Assembly (NCBI GenBank): GCA_900540895.1
Contig: UQHV01000004.1
Coordinates: 59,415-123,414 of the forward strand
Direction: 5' to 3'
Length of the DNA stretch: 64,000 nt
Origin: an uncultured Collinsella sp.
GTDB taxonomy: Bacteria > Actinomycetota > Coriobacteriia > Coriobacteriales > Coriobacteriaceae
A program made the position numbers and the translations under genes. Each line of letters opens with the position of its first letter. The first letter of the stretch is position 1. Below are positions 41,928 to 50,897 of this stretch, piece by piece. Below the pieces are notes generated by a model. The model was given only the letters and a program-made list of their open reading frames with translations. It searched no databases and was not told the origin of the DNA.

Positions 41928-43130
41928 ATGCAGATTACCTCAGGCCTGCCTGAAGGCTTTAACGCCGGCGCGTACGACATGATTGTCGTCGGTGCTGGAT
42001 ATGCCGGTGCCGTTTGCGCCCGCCGTCTTGCCGAGACCATCGGCTATCGTGTTGCCGTTTTGGAGCGCCGTAGCCACATTGCGGGCAATGCCTATGACTG
42101 CACTGACGAGGCCGGAATCCTGATCCACGAGTACGGTCCGCATATCTATCACACCTTTAACGAGCGCGTGCACAATTTCCTGTCGCGCTTTACCAAGTGG
42201 ACGGATTATCAGCACAAGGTGCTCGCCAACATCAACGGCACCCTTATGCCCGTGCCCTTCAACCACGCGAGTCTCAAGCTCGCCTTTGGTGACGAGCGCG
42301 GCGAGGAGCTGTATCAGAAGCTCGTGGAGACCTTTGGCAAGGATGTCAAGGTGCCCATTATGGAGCTGCGTAAGAAGAACGACCCCGACTTGGCCGAGGT
42401 CGCTGATTACGTCTACGAGAACGTCTTTTTGCATTACACCATGAAGCAGTGGGGCCAGACGCCCGACCAGATTGATCCCTCGATCACCGGCCGTGTTCCC
42501 GTCTTTGTGGGCGATGATGACCGCTACTTCCCGCAGGCTCCCTTCCAGGGCATGCCGCAGGACGGCTATACCGCGCTGTTTGAGCATATGCTCGACCACG
42601 ATCTGATTGATGTGTTCTGCGACGTGGACGCCCGCGACCTCTTCGAGATCGACGAGACCACCGTCAAGATCGACGGTAAGGTCTATGGCGGCGAGATCGT
42701 CTACACCGGTCCGCTCGACGAGCTGTTCAATCTCGACCTGGGCGCCCTGCCGTACCGTACGCTCGACATGAAGTTCGAGACGCTCGATATGGATCAGTTC
42801 CAGCCCGTGGGCACCGTCAACTACACCACGAGCGAGGATTACACGCGCATCACTGAGTTCAAGAATATGACTGGCCAGGTCCTGCCCGGCAAGACCACCA
42901 TCATGAAGGAATACTCCAAGGCCTATACGCCCGGCTCGGGTGAGACGCCGTACTACGCCATTCTTGAGCCCGAGAACCGTGAGCTCTATGAGCGCTATCT
43001 TGAGCGCGTCCAGAACCTGACGAACTTCCACCCGGTGGGTCGTCTGGCCGAGTATCGTTACTACGATATGGACGCTGTGACCAATTCCGCCCTCGATCTT
43101 TCGGATGAGATTATCGCCTGCCATGCATAA
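41928..43130 (+). CDS. glf: UDP-galactopyranose mutase
   Basis: 400 residues. FAD-binding start DMIVVGAGYAGAVCARRLAE and the mutase motifs ERRSHIAGNAYDCTDEAG, HEYGPHIYHTFNERV, VPFNHASLKLAF and MPQDGYTALFEHML. Makes UDP-galactofuranose for surface glycans. ACAAGGAG precedes the ATG. Its stop overlaps the start of a glycosyltransferase gene by 8 nt, so they are coupled, suggesting transfer of galactofuranose or assembly of a Galf-containing polymer. Confidence 0.95.
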   Translation: MQITSGLPEGFNAGAYDMIVVGAGYAGAVCARRLAETIGYRVAVLERRSHIAGNAYDCTDEAGILIHEYGPHIYHTFNERVHNFLSRFTKWTDYQHKVLANINGTLMPVPFNHASLKLAFGDERGEELYQKLVETFGKDVKVPIMELRKKNDPDLAEVADYVYENVFLHYTMKQWGQTPDQIDPSITGRVPVFVGDDDRYFPQAPFQGMPQDGYTALFEHMLDHDLIDVFCDVDARDLFEIDETTVKIDGKVYGGEIVYTGPLDELFNLDLGALPYRTLDMKFETLDMDQFQPVGTVNYTTSEDYTRITEFKNMTGQVLPGKTTIMKEYSKAYTPGSGETPYYAILEPENRELYERYLERVQNLTNFHPVGRLAEYRYYDMDAVTNSALDLSDEIIACHA

Positions 43131-44154
43131 AGTCATAACATTCGGTATTCCCTCGTATAACGCCGCCAAGGACATGGACCATTGCATCACCTCTATCTTG
43201 GAGGGGAGCAATTACGCCACCGATATCGAGATTATCGTGGTGGACGACGGCTCCAAGGACGAGACGGCCGCCAAGGCCGACGAGTGGGAGGCCCGTTACC
43301 CTGGAATCATCCGCGCGGTGCACCAGGAGAACGGCGGTCACGGTATTGCCGTCCTTTCGGGTCTGCGCGAGGCGCAGGGCACCTACTACAAGGTTGTTGA
43401 TTCGGACGACTGGCTTGACGGTGCTGCCCTTTCGACCATGCTGTCGATTCTGCGTGGCTTTGAAGAGCGCGACCAGCGCGTTGACCTGTTTATCTCGAAC
43501 TACGTGTACGAGAAGGTTTACGAGGGCACGCATACCGCTATTGGCTACAAATTTGCCCTGCCGCGCAAAAAGATCTTTTCTTGGGATCAGATCGGTCATT
43601 TCCGCCTGGACCAGAACCTACTCATGCACAGCCTGTGCTATCGCACGGATGTGCTGCGCGAGTCCAACCTTCCCATGCCGCCGCACACGTTCTATGTGGA
43701 CAACATCTACGCCTACGTGCCGCTGCCGCGTTGCAAGACCATGTACTACGCCGACATCGACCTCTACCGCTACTTTATCGGTCGCGAGGGCCAGAGTGTC
43801 AACGAGGCCACGATGGTCAAGCGTCTGGACCAGCAGTTCCGTGTTACGCGTATCATGATGGAGTCGTACCACCTGTACAGCGATGTCGAGTCGTCACGCC
43901 TACGTTCGTACATGATGGGCTACTTCACCATGATGATGGCGATCTGCTCGGTGCTCACCAAGCTTTCCGAGGAAGATTGCGCCGACGAGCGCCTAAAGAC
44001 GCTGTGGAATGATTTGAAGGCCTACGACGAGCGCATGTATCGTCGTGCCCGCTACGGCGTGGTCGGGTTCTTCACCAATCTGCGCGGACGGGCCGGAGAC
44101 AAAACCACGCTTGGCCTATACCGTCTTGCCTCAAAGATCTTCAAATTCAACTAG
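43123..44154 (+). CDS. Family 2 glycosyltransferase
   Basis: 343 residues from the ATG at 43123, which overlaps the glf stop. GT-A fold motifs: ITFGIPSYNAAKDMDHCITS, IEIIVVDDGSKDETAAKAD, ENGGHGIAVLSGL and the acceptor-side VVDSDDWLD. The C-terminus ends in basic residues (LYRLASKIFKFN). Close coupling to Glf suggests a galactofuranosyl donor, but this is inference. The last codons are echoed by an inverted fragment at 44322-44357. Confidence 0.88.
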   Translation: MHKVITFGIPSYNAAKDMDHCITSILEGSNYATDIEIIVVDDGSKDETAAKADEWEARYPGIIRAVHQENGGHGIAVLSGLREAQGTYYKVVDSDDWLDGAALSTMLSILRGFEERDQRVDLFISNYVYEKVYEGTHTAIGYKFALPRKKIFSWDQIGHFRLDQNLLMHSLCYRTDVLRESNLPMPPHTFYVDNIYAYVPLPRCKTMYYADIDLYRYFIGREGQSVNEATMVKRLDQQFRVTRIMMESYHLYSDVESSRLRSYMMGYFTMMMAICSVLTKLSEEDCADERLKTLWNDLKAYDERMYRRARYGVVGFFTNLRGRAGDKTTLGLYRLASKIFKFN

Positions 44155-44186
44155 CTGCCGAGTAATCGCTGCTGATAGGTTGACTG

Positions 44187-44296
44187 GGCCCCTTGGCCTT
44201 TAGTTTGCTACTGCGAACAGTCCTGCTCGCACGGAAAGCACATTAAGTGCTTTCCGACTCGTGCGGAACTTTTATCAAACTAAAGGCCAAGGGGCC
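44187..44296 (-). repeat. Long-palindrome family 2, copy D
   Basis: 20-bp perfect outer stem (44187-44206 / 44277-44296). Interior conserved, read on the minus strand, as AGTTCCGCACGAG, an inner hairpin CGGAAAGCAC/GTGCTTTCCG, then CGTGCGAGCAGGACTGT. It is the inverted counterpart of copy E at 44390-44514; outer stems are unrelated in sequence but perfect in both. Lies 33 nt after the glycosyltransferase stop. Confidence 0.75.
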
Positions 44297-44321
44297 TCTG
44301 CTACAAGAATCGATTGTCAGG

Positions 44322-44357
44322 TTATTTGAATTTGAAGATCTTCGACGCGCGGTACAC
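44322..44357 (-). pseudogene. Relic of a glycosyltransferase 3' end
   Basis: On the minus strand this reads P-V-Y-R-A-S-K-I-F-K-F-K-stop, nearly the last residues of the glycosyltransferase at 43123-44154 (L-Y-R-L-A-S-K-I-F-K-F-N). 17 nt (AAGATCTTCAAATTCAA) are identical. It sits between palindromes D and E and has no remaining gene body. Confidence 0.55.
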
Positions 44358-44389
44358 AGGGGCCTGGGCTGAAAAGAATCTGGTTGGTA

Positions 44390-44514
44390 GGTTGCCCGGT
44401 GGGGCTTGGTTATGTTTGTCGCGAGTTCCGCACGAGCCGAAGAGCACTTAATGTGCTCTTCGTGCGAGCCAGGACTGTAGAGCAGCAAACATAACCAAGC
44501 CCCACCGGGCAACC
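44390..44514 (+). repeat. Long-palindrome family 2, copy E
   Basis: 28-bp perfect outer stem (44390-44417 / 44487-44514). Interior AGTTCCGCACGAG, inner hairpin CGAAGAGCAC/GTGCTCTTCG, CGTGCGAGCCAGGACTGT. Same interior as D with compensatory changes in the inner hairpin. It ends 11 nt from the P1 peptidase stop. Confidence 0.75.
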
Positions 44515-44525
44515 GTCAGGTTAGG

Positions 44526-45527
44526 CTACTTCGCGGCGCCGGGGGTGCCGTGGGAGGTTTTTGCGGTTTTGGCTCCGTTTACGATGGCGGTTTCCAGGGC
44601 CCTTACGGCGAGCATGCCCAGCAGGTCTAGGGGAACGGCGGCGCTTGCCTGGGCGCCCAGTTTGCCGCTGGCGAGGGTGTAGATGGTGTCGCCGTCGTTG
44701 GTGGTGTGCGTGGGACGGATGGCGTGTGCGTAGGCGTCTGCGGCCATCTGGGAGACCTTGGTGGCTTGTGCCTTAGTGAGTTCCACGTTGGTGACGATGC
44801 AGCTGATGGTGGTGTTGGTGCGGTCGAGCGGCATCTGCATGGATCCGGCGGCGGCAAAGGCTGCGAGTTCCATGTCGACGATTTGGTCGCTATCGGCTGC
44901 GGCGCGCATACCGGCGACCCACTCGCCGGTGAAGGGGTCGACAACGTTGCCGCAGGCGTTGACCGAGACCACGGCGCCCACCTTGATGGGGCCGAGCGCC
45001 ACGGCGGCAGCGCCAAGGCCGGCCTTCATGCAGGTAGCGGGGCCCATGAGCTTACCCACGGTAGCGCCCGTGCCGGCGCCTACGTTGCCCTGTTCGAGCT
45101 TGGTGGGGGTGTTGTCGAGTGCTTCGCGCACGGCGGCGATGCCGGCCTCAATGTCGGGGCGAACGGTGGGGTTACCAAAGGCGAGGTCGAAGATACAGCT
45201 CGAGCACACGATAGGCACCTGCGTGGGGCCGACGGGAAGGCCGATGCCGCGGCTCTCAAGCTCGCGAGCGACGCCGCTTGCAGCCTCGAGGCCAAAGGCC
45301 GATCCGCCCGAAAGGCAGACGGCGTGGACCTTGTCGACGGTGTTCTCGGGTCGCAGCAGGTCGGTCTCGCGCGAAGCGGGAGCACCGCCGCGAACGTCAA
45401 CGCCGCCGGTGGCGCCCTCGGGTGCCACGATTACGGTGCAACCGGTGCCGGCCTCCTCGTCCGTATAGTTGCCATAGCAAAAGCCATCGACATCGCAGAC
45501 GTCAATGGCCTCGAGCAGTGTATCCAT
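44526..45527 (-). CDS. P1-family (DmpA/S58) peptidase
   Basis: 333 residues. Family features: TGCTVIVAPEGATGGVDVRGGAP, VHAVCLSGGSAFGLEAASGV, GNVGAGTGATVGKLMG, GAVVSVNACGNVVDP, the probable self-cleavage/nucleophile site at DRTNTTISCIVTN, and HTTNDGDTIYTLASG. Such proteins autocleave to expose a Ser or Thr nucleophile; the first T after TN is the likely one. Substrates are probably N-terminal amino acids or D-/beta-peptides. Normal length. Confidence 0.88.
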   Translation of the reverse strand: MDTLLEAIDVCDVDGFCYGNYTDEEAGTGCTVIVAPEGATGGVDVRGGAPASRETDLLRPENTVDKVHAVCLSGGSAFGLEAASGVARELESRGIGLPVGPTQVPIVCSSCIFDLAFGNPTVRPDIEAGIAAVREALDNTPTKLEQGNVGAGTGATVGKLMGPATCMKAGLGAAAVALGPIKVGAVVSVNACGNVVDPFTGEWVAGMRAAADSDQIVDMELAAFAAAGSMQMPLDRTNTTISCIVTNVELTKAQATKVSQMAADAYAHAIRPTHTTNDGDTIYTLASGKLGAQASAAVPLDLLGMLAVRALETAIVNGAKTAKTSHGTPGAAK

Positions 45528-45628
45528 GTTTAACTCCTATCGGTTTTCCGCCGCGCCTTGTGCCCGGTCGGGATCCGTACGGTACGCCAAAATTGTAGGC
45601 GCTGGGGGATACCCAGCGCCAGATGCAA

Positions 45629-46210
45629 TTACGAGAGTTTTTGAATCGCGCGCGCGACGCGGGCGATGGGTAGGCCCACCACGTTATAGAAGTCGCCCGA
45701 AATATCGTGCACGAGCATGCGGCCGCCTGTGCCCTGGATGCCGTAGGCGCCTGCCTTATCCATGGGCTCACCCGAGGCAACGTAGTGCTCGATCTGCTCG
45801 TCGGTGAGCTCGTAGAATGTCACGTCGGTCATATCGACAAACGACAGGCTCTCGGCGGCATGCGGGGCGGCCGTATCGCCTGCCTTAACGATGCAGACGC
45901 CGGTTGCGACCTGGTGCGTGCGGCCCGAAAGCTCACGGAGCATGGTGCGCGCCTCGCCCTCGGTTGCCGGCTTGCCCAAAATCTTGCCGTCGAAGGTGAC
46001 GATGGTGTCGGCCGCGACCGTCAGCTCATTGGGCTCGGCATACTCGGCAGCAACGGCAGCCGCCTTGGCGCGTGCCAAGCGCTCGACAAGCGTGAGCGGG
46101 GCCTCGCCATCAAAGGGCGTTTCGTCGATATCCGCGGGAATCACGCGAATGTTGTAGCCTGCCTCGCGCATCAGCTCTATGCGGCGCGGTGATTGCGAAG
46201 CCAAAATCAT
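45629..46210 (-). CDS. maf: Maf-family nucleotide pyrophosphatase
   Basis: 193 residues. ILASQSPRRIELMREAG is the hallmark N-terminus; AADTIVTFDGKILGKP, LSGRTHQVATGV and DKAGAYGIQGTGG complete the family pattern. Hydrolyses non-canonical NTPs (dTTP/UTP or m7GTP types). The start overlaps the stop of the DJ-1 family gene by four bases. Confidence 0.93.
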   Translation of the reverse strand: MILASQSPRRIELMREAGYNIRVIPADIDETPFDGEAPLTLVERLARAKAAAVAAEYAEPNELTVAADTIVTFDGKILGKPATEGEARTMLRELSGRTHQVATGVCIVKAGDTAAPHAAESLSFVDMTDVTFYELTDEQIEHYVASGEPMDKAGAYGIQGTGGRMLVHDISGDFYNVVGLPIARVARAIQKLS

Positions 46211-46749
46211 AGTTGGATGCCCTCGGCGACCTTCTCGACAGCCTTGTCGCCGGCAATCGTGCGCAGCAGCTCAAGCGCAAAGGGGAGCGACTGGGCCATG
46301 CCGCTGGCGGTGATGATGTTGCCGTCTTGCGTAACCTTCTCGCCGGTATAGGCGCCCTCGGGGAAGCTTTTCTCAAAGCCAGGGAAGCACGTGGCGTGGC
46401 GCCCCTCGAGCAGGTCGAGCTCGCCCAGGATAAACGGGGCGGCGCAGATGGCGGCGACGTGCTTGGTCGCGGCGAACTCGCAGACCACGTCGCAGACGCG
46501 CTGATCGGCGCGCAGGTTGGTGGCACCGGGCAGGCCGCCGGGCAGCACGACGCAGTCGTACTCGTCAAAGTTGATCTCATCAAAGAGCGCATCGCAGGTC
46601 ACGGGGATCTGCAGCGAGCTTACGACCTCGCGCGTGGGCATAATCGAGACGAGCGTGGCGCGCACGCCGCCGCGACGCATGACATCGACCATGGTCAGGC
46701 ATTCAATCGTTTCAAAGCCATCGGCGGCAAGAACGGCAACGCTGGGCAT
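46207..46749 (-). CDS. DJ-1/PfpI family protein
   Basis: 180 residues from the ATG at 46749 (AAAGGA upstream). VAVLAADGFETIECLTMVDV is the DJ-1 N-terminus with the conserved Glu; DCVVLPGGLPGATNL and the nucleophile elbow AAICAAPFILG carry the reactive cysteine. ITASGMAQSLPFALELL matches DJ-1/YajL/ThiJ. Possible glyoxalase, deglycase or chaperone roles. Translationally coupled to maf. Confidence 0.9.
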   Translation of the reverse strand: MPSVAVLAADGFETIECLTMVDVMRRGGVRATLVSIMPTREVVSSLQIPVTCDALFDEINFDEYDCVVLPGGLPGATNLRADQRVCDVVCEFAATKHVAAICAAPFILGELDLLEGRHATCFPGFEKSFPEGAYTGEKVTQDGNIITASGMAQSLPFALELLRTIAGDKAVEKVAEGIQL

Positions 46750-46838
46750 AAGGGTTCCTTTCATAGGGCGGCATACAATTAGCCGTCTTATACCCCGAAG
46801 ACCCCCGCTTGCCACGCTCGATTTCCCAATGTTTAAAA

Positions 46839-46892
46839 GGGACGGGGATTAAATAATCATTCGGTACAAATTGATCATTTAATCCCCGTCCC
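46839..46892. repeat. GGGAC-type palindrome
   Basis: GGGACGGGGATTAAAT (46839-46854) / ATTTAATCCCCGTCCC (46877-46892), 16 bp perfect, with ATCA/TGAT inside, followed by GAAAAA. Downstream of the rlmD-like gene on the minus strand and upstream of the DJ-1 gene start. Confidence 0.65.
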
Positions 46893-46906
46893 AGAAAAAT
46901 CATCAG

Positions 46907-48220
46907 CTAGTTGCGCTTGAGGTGGACGACGGTTTCGCAGTGGAAGGTTTGCGGGAACAGGTCGACCGGCGTGATCTTGACGGGGGAGAAGGTGCCTTCC
47001 TCGACAAAGCGCTTGAGGTCGCGCGCCAGGGTGGCCGGGTCGCAGCTCACGTAGGCGACATCGCGGGCGCTCGTGCTGGCGATGAGGTCGATGGCCTCGG
47101 GTGCCAAGCCCGCGCGCGGCGGGTCGACCACCAAAACGTCGGCATCCTGGTCGGGGAACTCGCGCACGGCGTCACCGCCAATGACGTCGACGTTATCGAG
47201 CTTATTGATCTCGAGGTTGCGGCGCAGGTCGCGCACGGCAGGGCCATAGGCCTCAACGGCGGCGACAAAATCGCAGCGGCGGGCGAGCGGCAGGGTAAAG
47301 GTGCCGGCGCCGCAGTACAGGTCCACAGCCAGTTCGTCTTCCTGAGGGTCGAGCGCGTCCATGACAAGTTCGATCAGAATTTCGGCGCCCTTGGTGTTGA
47401 CCTGGAAGAACGACGGGGCCGAAAGGCGCATTTGGCTGTCAGCGATATTCTCGGTCCACGAGCCCTCGCCGGCGAGCATCTCGACCTTGGAGACGCGGCG
47501 GGCCTTCTTCTCACCCTTGCTCATCACGCGTACGATGCTCGTGGGATGAGCGGCGTCTGCCAGCACGCGGGAGACCTGTGAGCGCGGGAAAGAGCCCGTG
47601 GGCGTCCAGAGTGCGACCTCGAGCGCCTTGGTGCGGCGCGAGGCGCGAATGCCCACGCGCTCAAGGCCCAAGTCGTGGCTGCCGCTCAGATAGTTGAGCG
47701 CGCCGACGACCGATTTGAGTGCCTTGGGGAAGCGTTTGTCGAACAGCGGGCACGAATCGACGGTCACGATCTTGCTGGGATCGACGCCGTGCATGCCGAG
47801 GCGCACGCGACCGTTGACGACGGTCGGCTCGAGCTCGATTTTATTGCGGTAGCCCCAGTCGTCCTTGGTGCGGCGGATGGGCTGCACCAGCTCATCGACC
47901 TGATTGGGGCTGAACTTGCCGATGCGCTCGAGCGTGGAGCGCAGGTTTTGCTCCTTGGCGGCAAGCTGCGCGGTGCGCGAGAGATTGCCCCACGAGCAGC
48001 CGCCACAAACACCCACGAAGGGGCAGGGAGGCTGGATGCGGTCGGGGCTCGGCTCCAGAATCTCGGTGGTGCGGGCGCGCATAAACGACTTGCCGTCCTG
48101 CACGACCTCGGCCTCGACGGTGTCGCCCGCCACGGCGCCCTGCACAAAAACGGCCTTGCCGTTGTCGGCGTGCGCCAGCCCGTCGGCGCCGTACGTCATC
48201 GATTCTATGGTGAGCTTCAT
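46907..48220 (-). CDS. 23S rRNA (uracil-5-)-methyltransferase, RlmD/RlmCD type
   Basis: 437 residues from the ATG at 48220 (CAGGAAT upstream). An N-terminal TRAM domain (MKLTIESMTYGADGLAHADN) precedes the iron-sulfur cluster cysteines in CPFVGVCGGCSWGNL, SAM-binding DLYCGAGTFTLPLA, VVDPPRAGL, and the catalytic Cys in VAYVSCDPATLARDL. Methylates uracil C5 in 23S rRNA or, less likely, tRNA. An in-frame extension to 48256 is possible but not supported. Confidence 0.9.
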   Translation of the reverse strand: MKLTIESMTYGADGLAHADNGKAVFVQGAVAGDTVEAEVVQDGKSFMRARTTEILEPSPDRIQPPCPFVGVCGGCSWGNLSRTAQLAAKEQNLRSTLERIGKFSPNQVDELVQPIRRTKDDWGYRNKIELEPTVVNGRVRLGMHGVDPSKIVTVDSCPLFDKRFPKALKSVVGALNYLSGSHDLGLERVGIRASRRTKALEVALWTPTGSFPRSQVSRVLADAAHPTSIVRVMSKGEKKARRVSKVEMLAGEGSWTENIADSQMRLSAPSFFQVNTKGAEILIELVMDALDPQEDELAVDLYCGAGTFTLPLARRCDFVAAVEAYGPAVRDLRRNLEINKLDNVDVIGGDAVREFPDQDADVLVVDPPRAGLAPEAIDLIASTSARDVAYVSCDPATLARDLKRFVEEGTFSPVKITPVDLFPQTFHCETVVHLKRN

Positions 48221-48263
48221 ATTCCTGCCTGTCATTCGCGTTGTTGTCCGCACCATGGTAGCA

Positions 48264-48310
48264 GGGAAAAGCGCCCCGCATCCGAGGCTTTCCTCAAATA
48301 CGGGGCGCTT
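48264..48310 (-). terminator. Terminator after ppk
   Basis: Minus strand AAGCGCCCCG / CGGGGCGCTT followed by TTTT, 11 nt after the ppk stop. Confidence 0.85.
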
Positions 48311-48320
48311 CTACAAACGT

Positions 48321-50897
48321 CTATTTGGTCTTGCCGGTAATGAGCGTCTTTAGGCCTAAGCCAATCAAGCCCAGACCCATGCGCACGCGACCGGGGCGAT
48401 GGCGCTCGATGGCCTTGGTCTTGCCAGCGGGCTTCTCGCGACGGGCGCTCGTCTCGGACGAGGGCTTGGCGACCTGCGGCTCGGGCTGAGGCTCAGGTGC
48501 AGGCTCGGGCTCAATGACGGTCGCCTGGACCTGCTGGACCACGGGCGCCGCCGGCTGCGGCTCGGGGGCGGCAGCGGTAACGGGCTCCGTCTCAACGACG
48601 GGCTCGGCTGCGGCCTCGACGACGGCCCCCGGCTCCTCGACAGGCTCGGGTTCTGCCGCCGGTGGAGCGACGACAGCCTCCGGCTCGGCGACAGGCTCGA
48701 CTGCTGCTTCGTGCTCAAGCTCGCTCCGAACAGCCTCTTCGGCCACACGTTCCTTCTCCTGCGCACGCTGCTGCGCGGCGGCCTCGGCGTTGCGATAGGC
48801 ACGCTCCAACAGGGCCTCCTGCGAGTTGAAGGGCTTCTCGCCCTCCTTGCGCTCCACGGGAACCCAGGTGCCGTCGCTCGTCAGGCTGCGGGCCTTCACG
48901 TTGTCTCGCAGCTGCATGCCCATGTACTCGTGCACCAGGGCGCGGCAGGTGGGGTCGAGCACGGGGAAGGCGATCTCCACGCGGTGCTCGGTGTTGCGCG
49001 TCATCATGTCGGCCGAGCTCAGGTAGATCATGTCCGAGTCCACGCCAAAGGCGTAAACGCGCGCATGCTCCAAAAAGCGTCCGACGATAGAACGGACATG
49101 CACGTTTTCGGTCTTGCCAGGAACGCCCGGCTTGAGGCACGAGATGCCGCGGATGATCATGTCCACGCGGACTCCTGCGCACGATGCCTCGGCGATCTTG
49201 TCGATGACCTCGCGGTCGGTGAGCGAGTTGAGTTTAAAGAACACGCGGGCGGGCTCGCCAGCGAGAGCGCGCTGAATCTCGCGATCCAGACCGCGCATGA
49301 TGAGCGGCTTGAGGCCTACGGGCGCCACACCCAGGAAGCGGTAATCGCCGCGCAGATTGCCCAGCGACAGGTTGCGGAAGAACAGGTTGGCGTCCTCGCC
49401 GATGCCGGGGTGGGCGGTCATGAGCATAAAGTCGCTGTAGAGTTTGGCCGTCTTCTCGTTAAAGTTGCCGGTGCCCAGCAGCGTCAGACGCGTTAGCGCC
49501 ATGCCTTCGCGATAGGTGAGCTGGCAGATCTTGGAGTGGCACTTAAAGCCCTCGGAGCCGTAGATGACGGTGCAGCCGGCCTCTTCCAGGCGCTCGGCCC
49601 ACTCGATGTTGTTCTGCTCGTCAAAGCGCGCGCGGAGCTCCATGAGCACCGTGACCTCTTTGCCGTTCTCGGCGGCATCGATCAGTGACTCGCACAGGCG
49701 GCTCTGCTTGGCCACGCGGTAGAGCGTGATGCGCAGCGAGATGCACTCGGGGTCATAGGCGGCCTCGTGCACCAGGTCCAGGAACGGATTCATGGCCTCG
49801 TAAGGGTAAAAGAGCAGCTTGTCGTGCTGCAGCACCTGCTCGCGGATGGAGCGGGTCATATCGATGGTGGGGTTGGGCTGCGGCTTAAACGGCGTAAAGA
49901 GCAGCTCGTTGCGCAGGTGCTCGGGAATCTTGCCCTCAATGCCAAAGACGTAGCCCAGGTCGAGCGGGATATCGCAGGTAAAGACCGAGCGGCGAGAAAG
50001 CTCGAGCGCCTTGCGGATGGTCTTGAGCGTCGCCTTCTCGAGCGACCCCGAGACCGCGAGCACTACCGGCTGCAGACGCAGGCGCTTCTTGAGGATGCGC
50101 TTCATGTGCTGGCGGTAGTCCTCTTCCTCCTCGACGCCCTCGCCGTCCGGATCGATGTCGGCGTTGCGGGTGACGCGGATGAGCGCGCGGTCGAGTGGCT
50201 TATAGGAGCCAAAGCAGCTGTCCAGACAGGCGAGGATGACGTCCTCGAGCAGAATGTAGGAGTAGGTGCCGGTGGGCGAGGGGATCTCGACCACGCGGTT
50301 CATCGAGGCGGGGATCTCGATAAGGCCCAGCAGGCTCTCCTCGTCGGTGACGCCGTCCAGGCCGCAAGCCAGATAGAGTGCACCGTTGCGCAGGTTGGGG
50401 AAGGGATGGCGCGGGTCAATGACCAACGGCGAGATGACCGGCGACACGTAGGCCTGGAAGTAGCGGGTTACAAAGGTGCGCTCCTCGGGCGTAAGCGAAT
50501 CGATGCGGGCGCGGTGAACGCCCAGGGTGTCGAGCTTGCCCTCGATGCTCTTAAAGATGGACTCCCATCGGGTAAGGAGCCCGGGCATTTCGGCCATGAC
50601 AGCATCGACCTGTTCGGAGGCGGTCATATTGCTCTTGTTGTCGACAGGCTGTTTTTTGAGCTCTGCCAGATCGGACAGGCCGCCCACGCGCACCATGAGA
50701 AACTCGTCGAGGTTAGACTCGAAAATCGACACGAACTTGAGGCGCTCGAACAGCGGAACGGTCTCGTCGAAGGCTTCGTCAAGCACACGGTTGTCAAAGC
50801 GCAGCCAGCTGAGCTCTCGGTTCTGCGTGTACGAGAAGTCGCGCGGCGGTTTGCGCAGCTTTGCGGCGGCTTGCTTTTTTTCGATTTTGCTCGGCAT
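48321..50897 (-). CDS. ppk1: Polyphosphate kinase with long C-terminal extension
   Basis: 858 residues from the ATG at 50897 (50903 also possible). Core: YTQNRELSWLRFDNRVLDEA, FVSIFESNLDEFLMVRVGGL, the catalytic domains with ISLRITLYRVAKQSRLC, YGSEGFKCHSKICQLTYREG (phospho-His region) and RFLEHARVYAFG. The usual enzyme ends near 690-720 residues; here about 150 more follow: a helical charged stretch, then a repetitive Pro/Glu/Ala/Val segment (for example AEPEAVVAPPAAEPEPVEEP), and a basic end with a short hydrophobic helix (MGLGLIGLGLKTLI). The tail could bind polyphosphate, nucleoid or membrane. Stand-alone gene. Confidence 0.92.
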   Translation of the reverse strand: MPSKIEKKQAAAKLRKPPRDFSYTQNRELSWLRFDNRVLDEAFDETVPLFERLKFVSIFESNLDEFLMVRVGGLSDLAELKKQPVDNKSNMTASEQVDAVMAEMPGLLTRWESIFKSIEGKLDTLGVHRARIDSLTPEERTFVTRYFQAYVSPVISPLVIDPRHPFPNLRNGALYLACGLDGVTDEESLLGLIEIPASMNRVVEIPSPTGTYSYILLEDVILACLDSCFGSYKPLDRALIRVTRNADIDPDGEGVEEEEDYRQHMKRILKKRLRLQPVVLAVSGSLEKATLKTIRKALELSRRSVFTCDIPLDLGYVFGIEGKIPEHLRNELLFTPFKPQPNPTIDMTRSIREQVLQHDKLLFYPYEAMNPFLDLVHEAAYDPECISLRITLYRVAKQSRLCESLIDAAENGKEVTVLMELRARFDEQNNIEWAERLEEAGCTVIYGSEGFKCHSKICQLTYREGMALTRLTLLGTGNFNEKTAKLYSDFMLMTAHPGIGEDANLFFRNLSLGNLRGDYRFLGVAPVGLKPLIMRGLDREIQRALAGEPARVFFKLNSLTDREVIDKIAEASCAGVRVDMIIRGISCLKPGVPGKTENVHVRSIVGRFLEHARVYAFGVDSDMIYLSSADMMTRNTEHRVEIAFPVLDPTCRALVHEYMGMQLRDNVKARSLTSDGTWVPVERKEGEKPFNSQEALLERAYRNAEAAAQQRAQEKERVAEEAVRSELEHEAAVEPVAEPEAVVAPPAAEPEPVEEPGAVVEAAAEPVVETEPVTAAAPEPQPAAPVVQQVQATVIEPEPAPEPQPEPQVAKPSSETSARREKPAGKTKAIERHRPGRVRMGLGLIGLGLKTLITGKTK

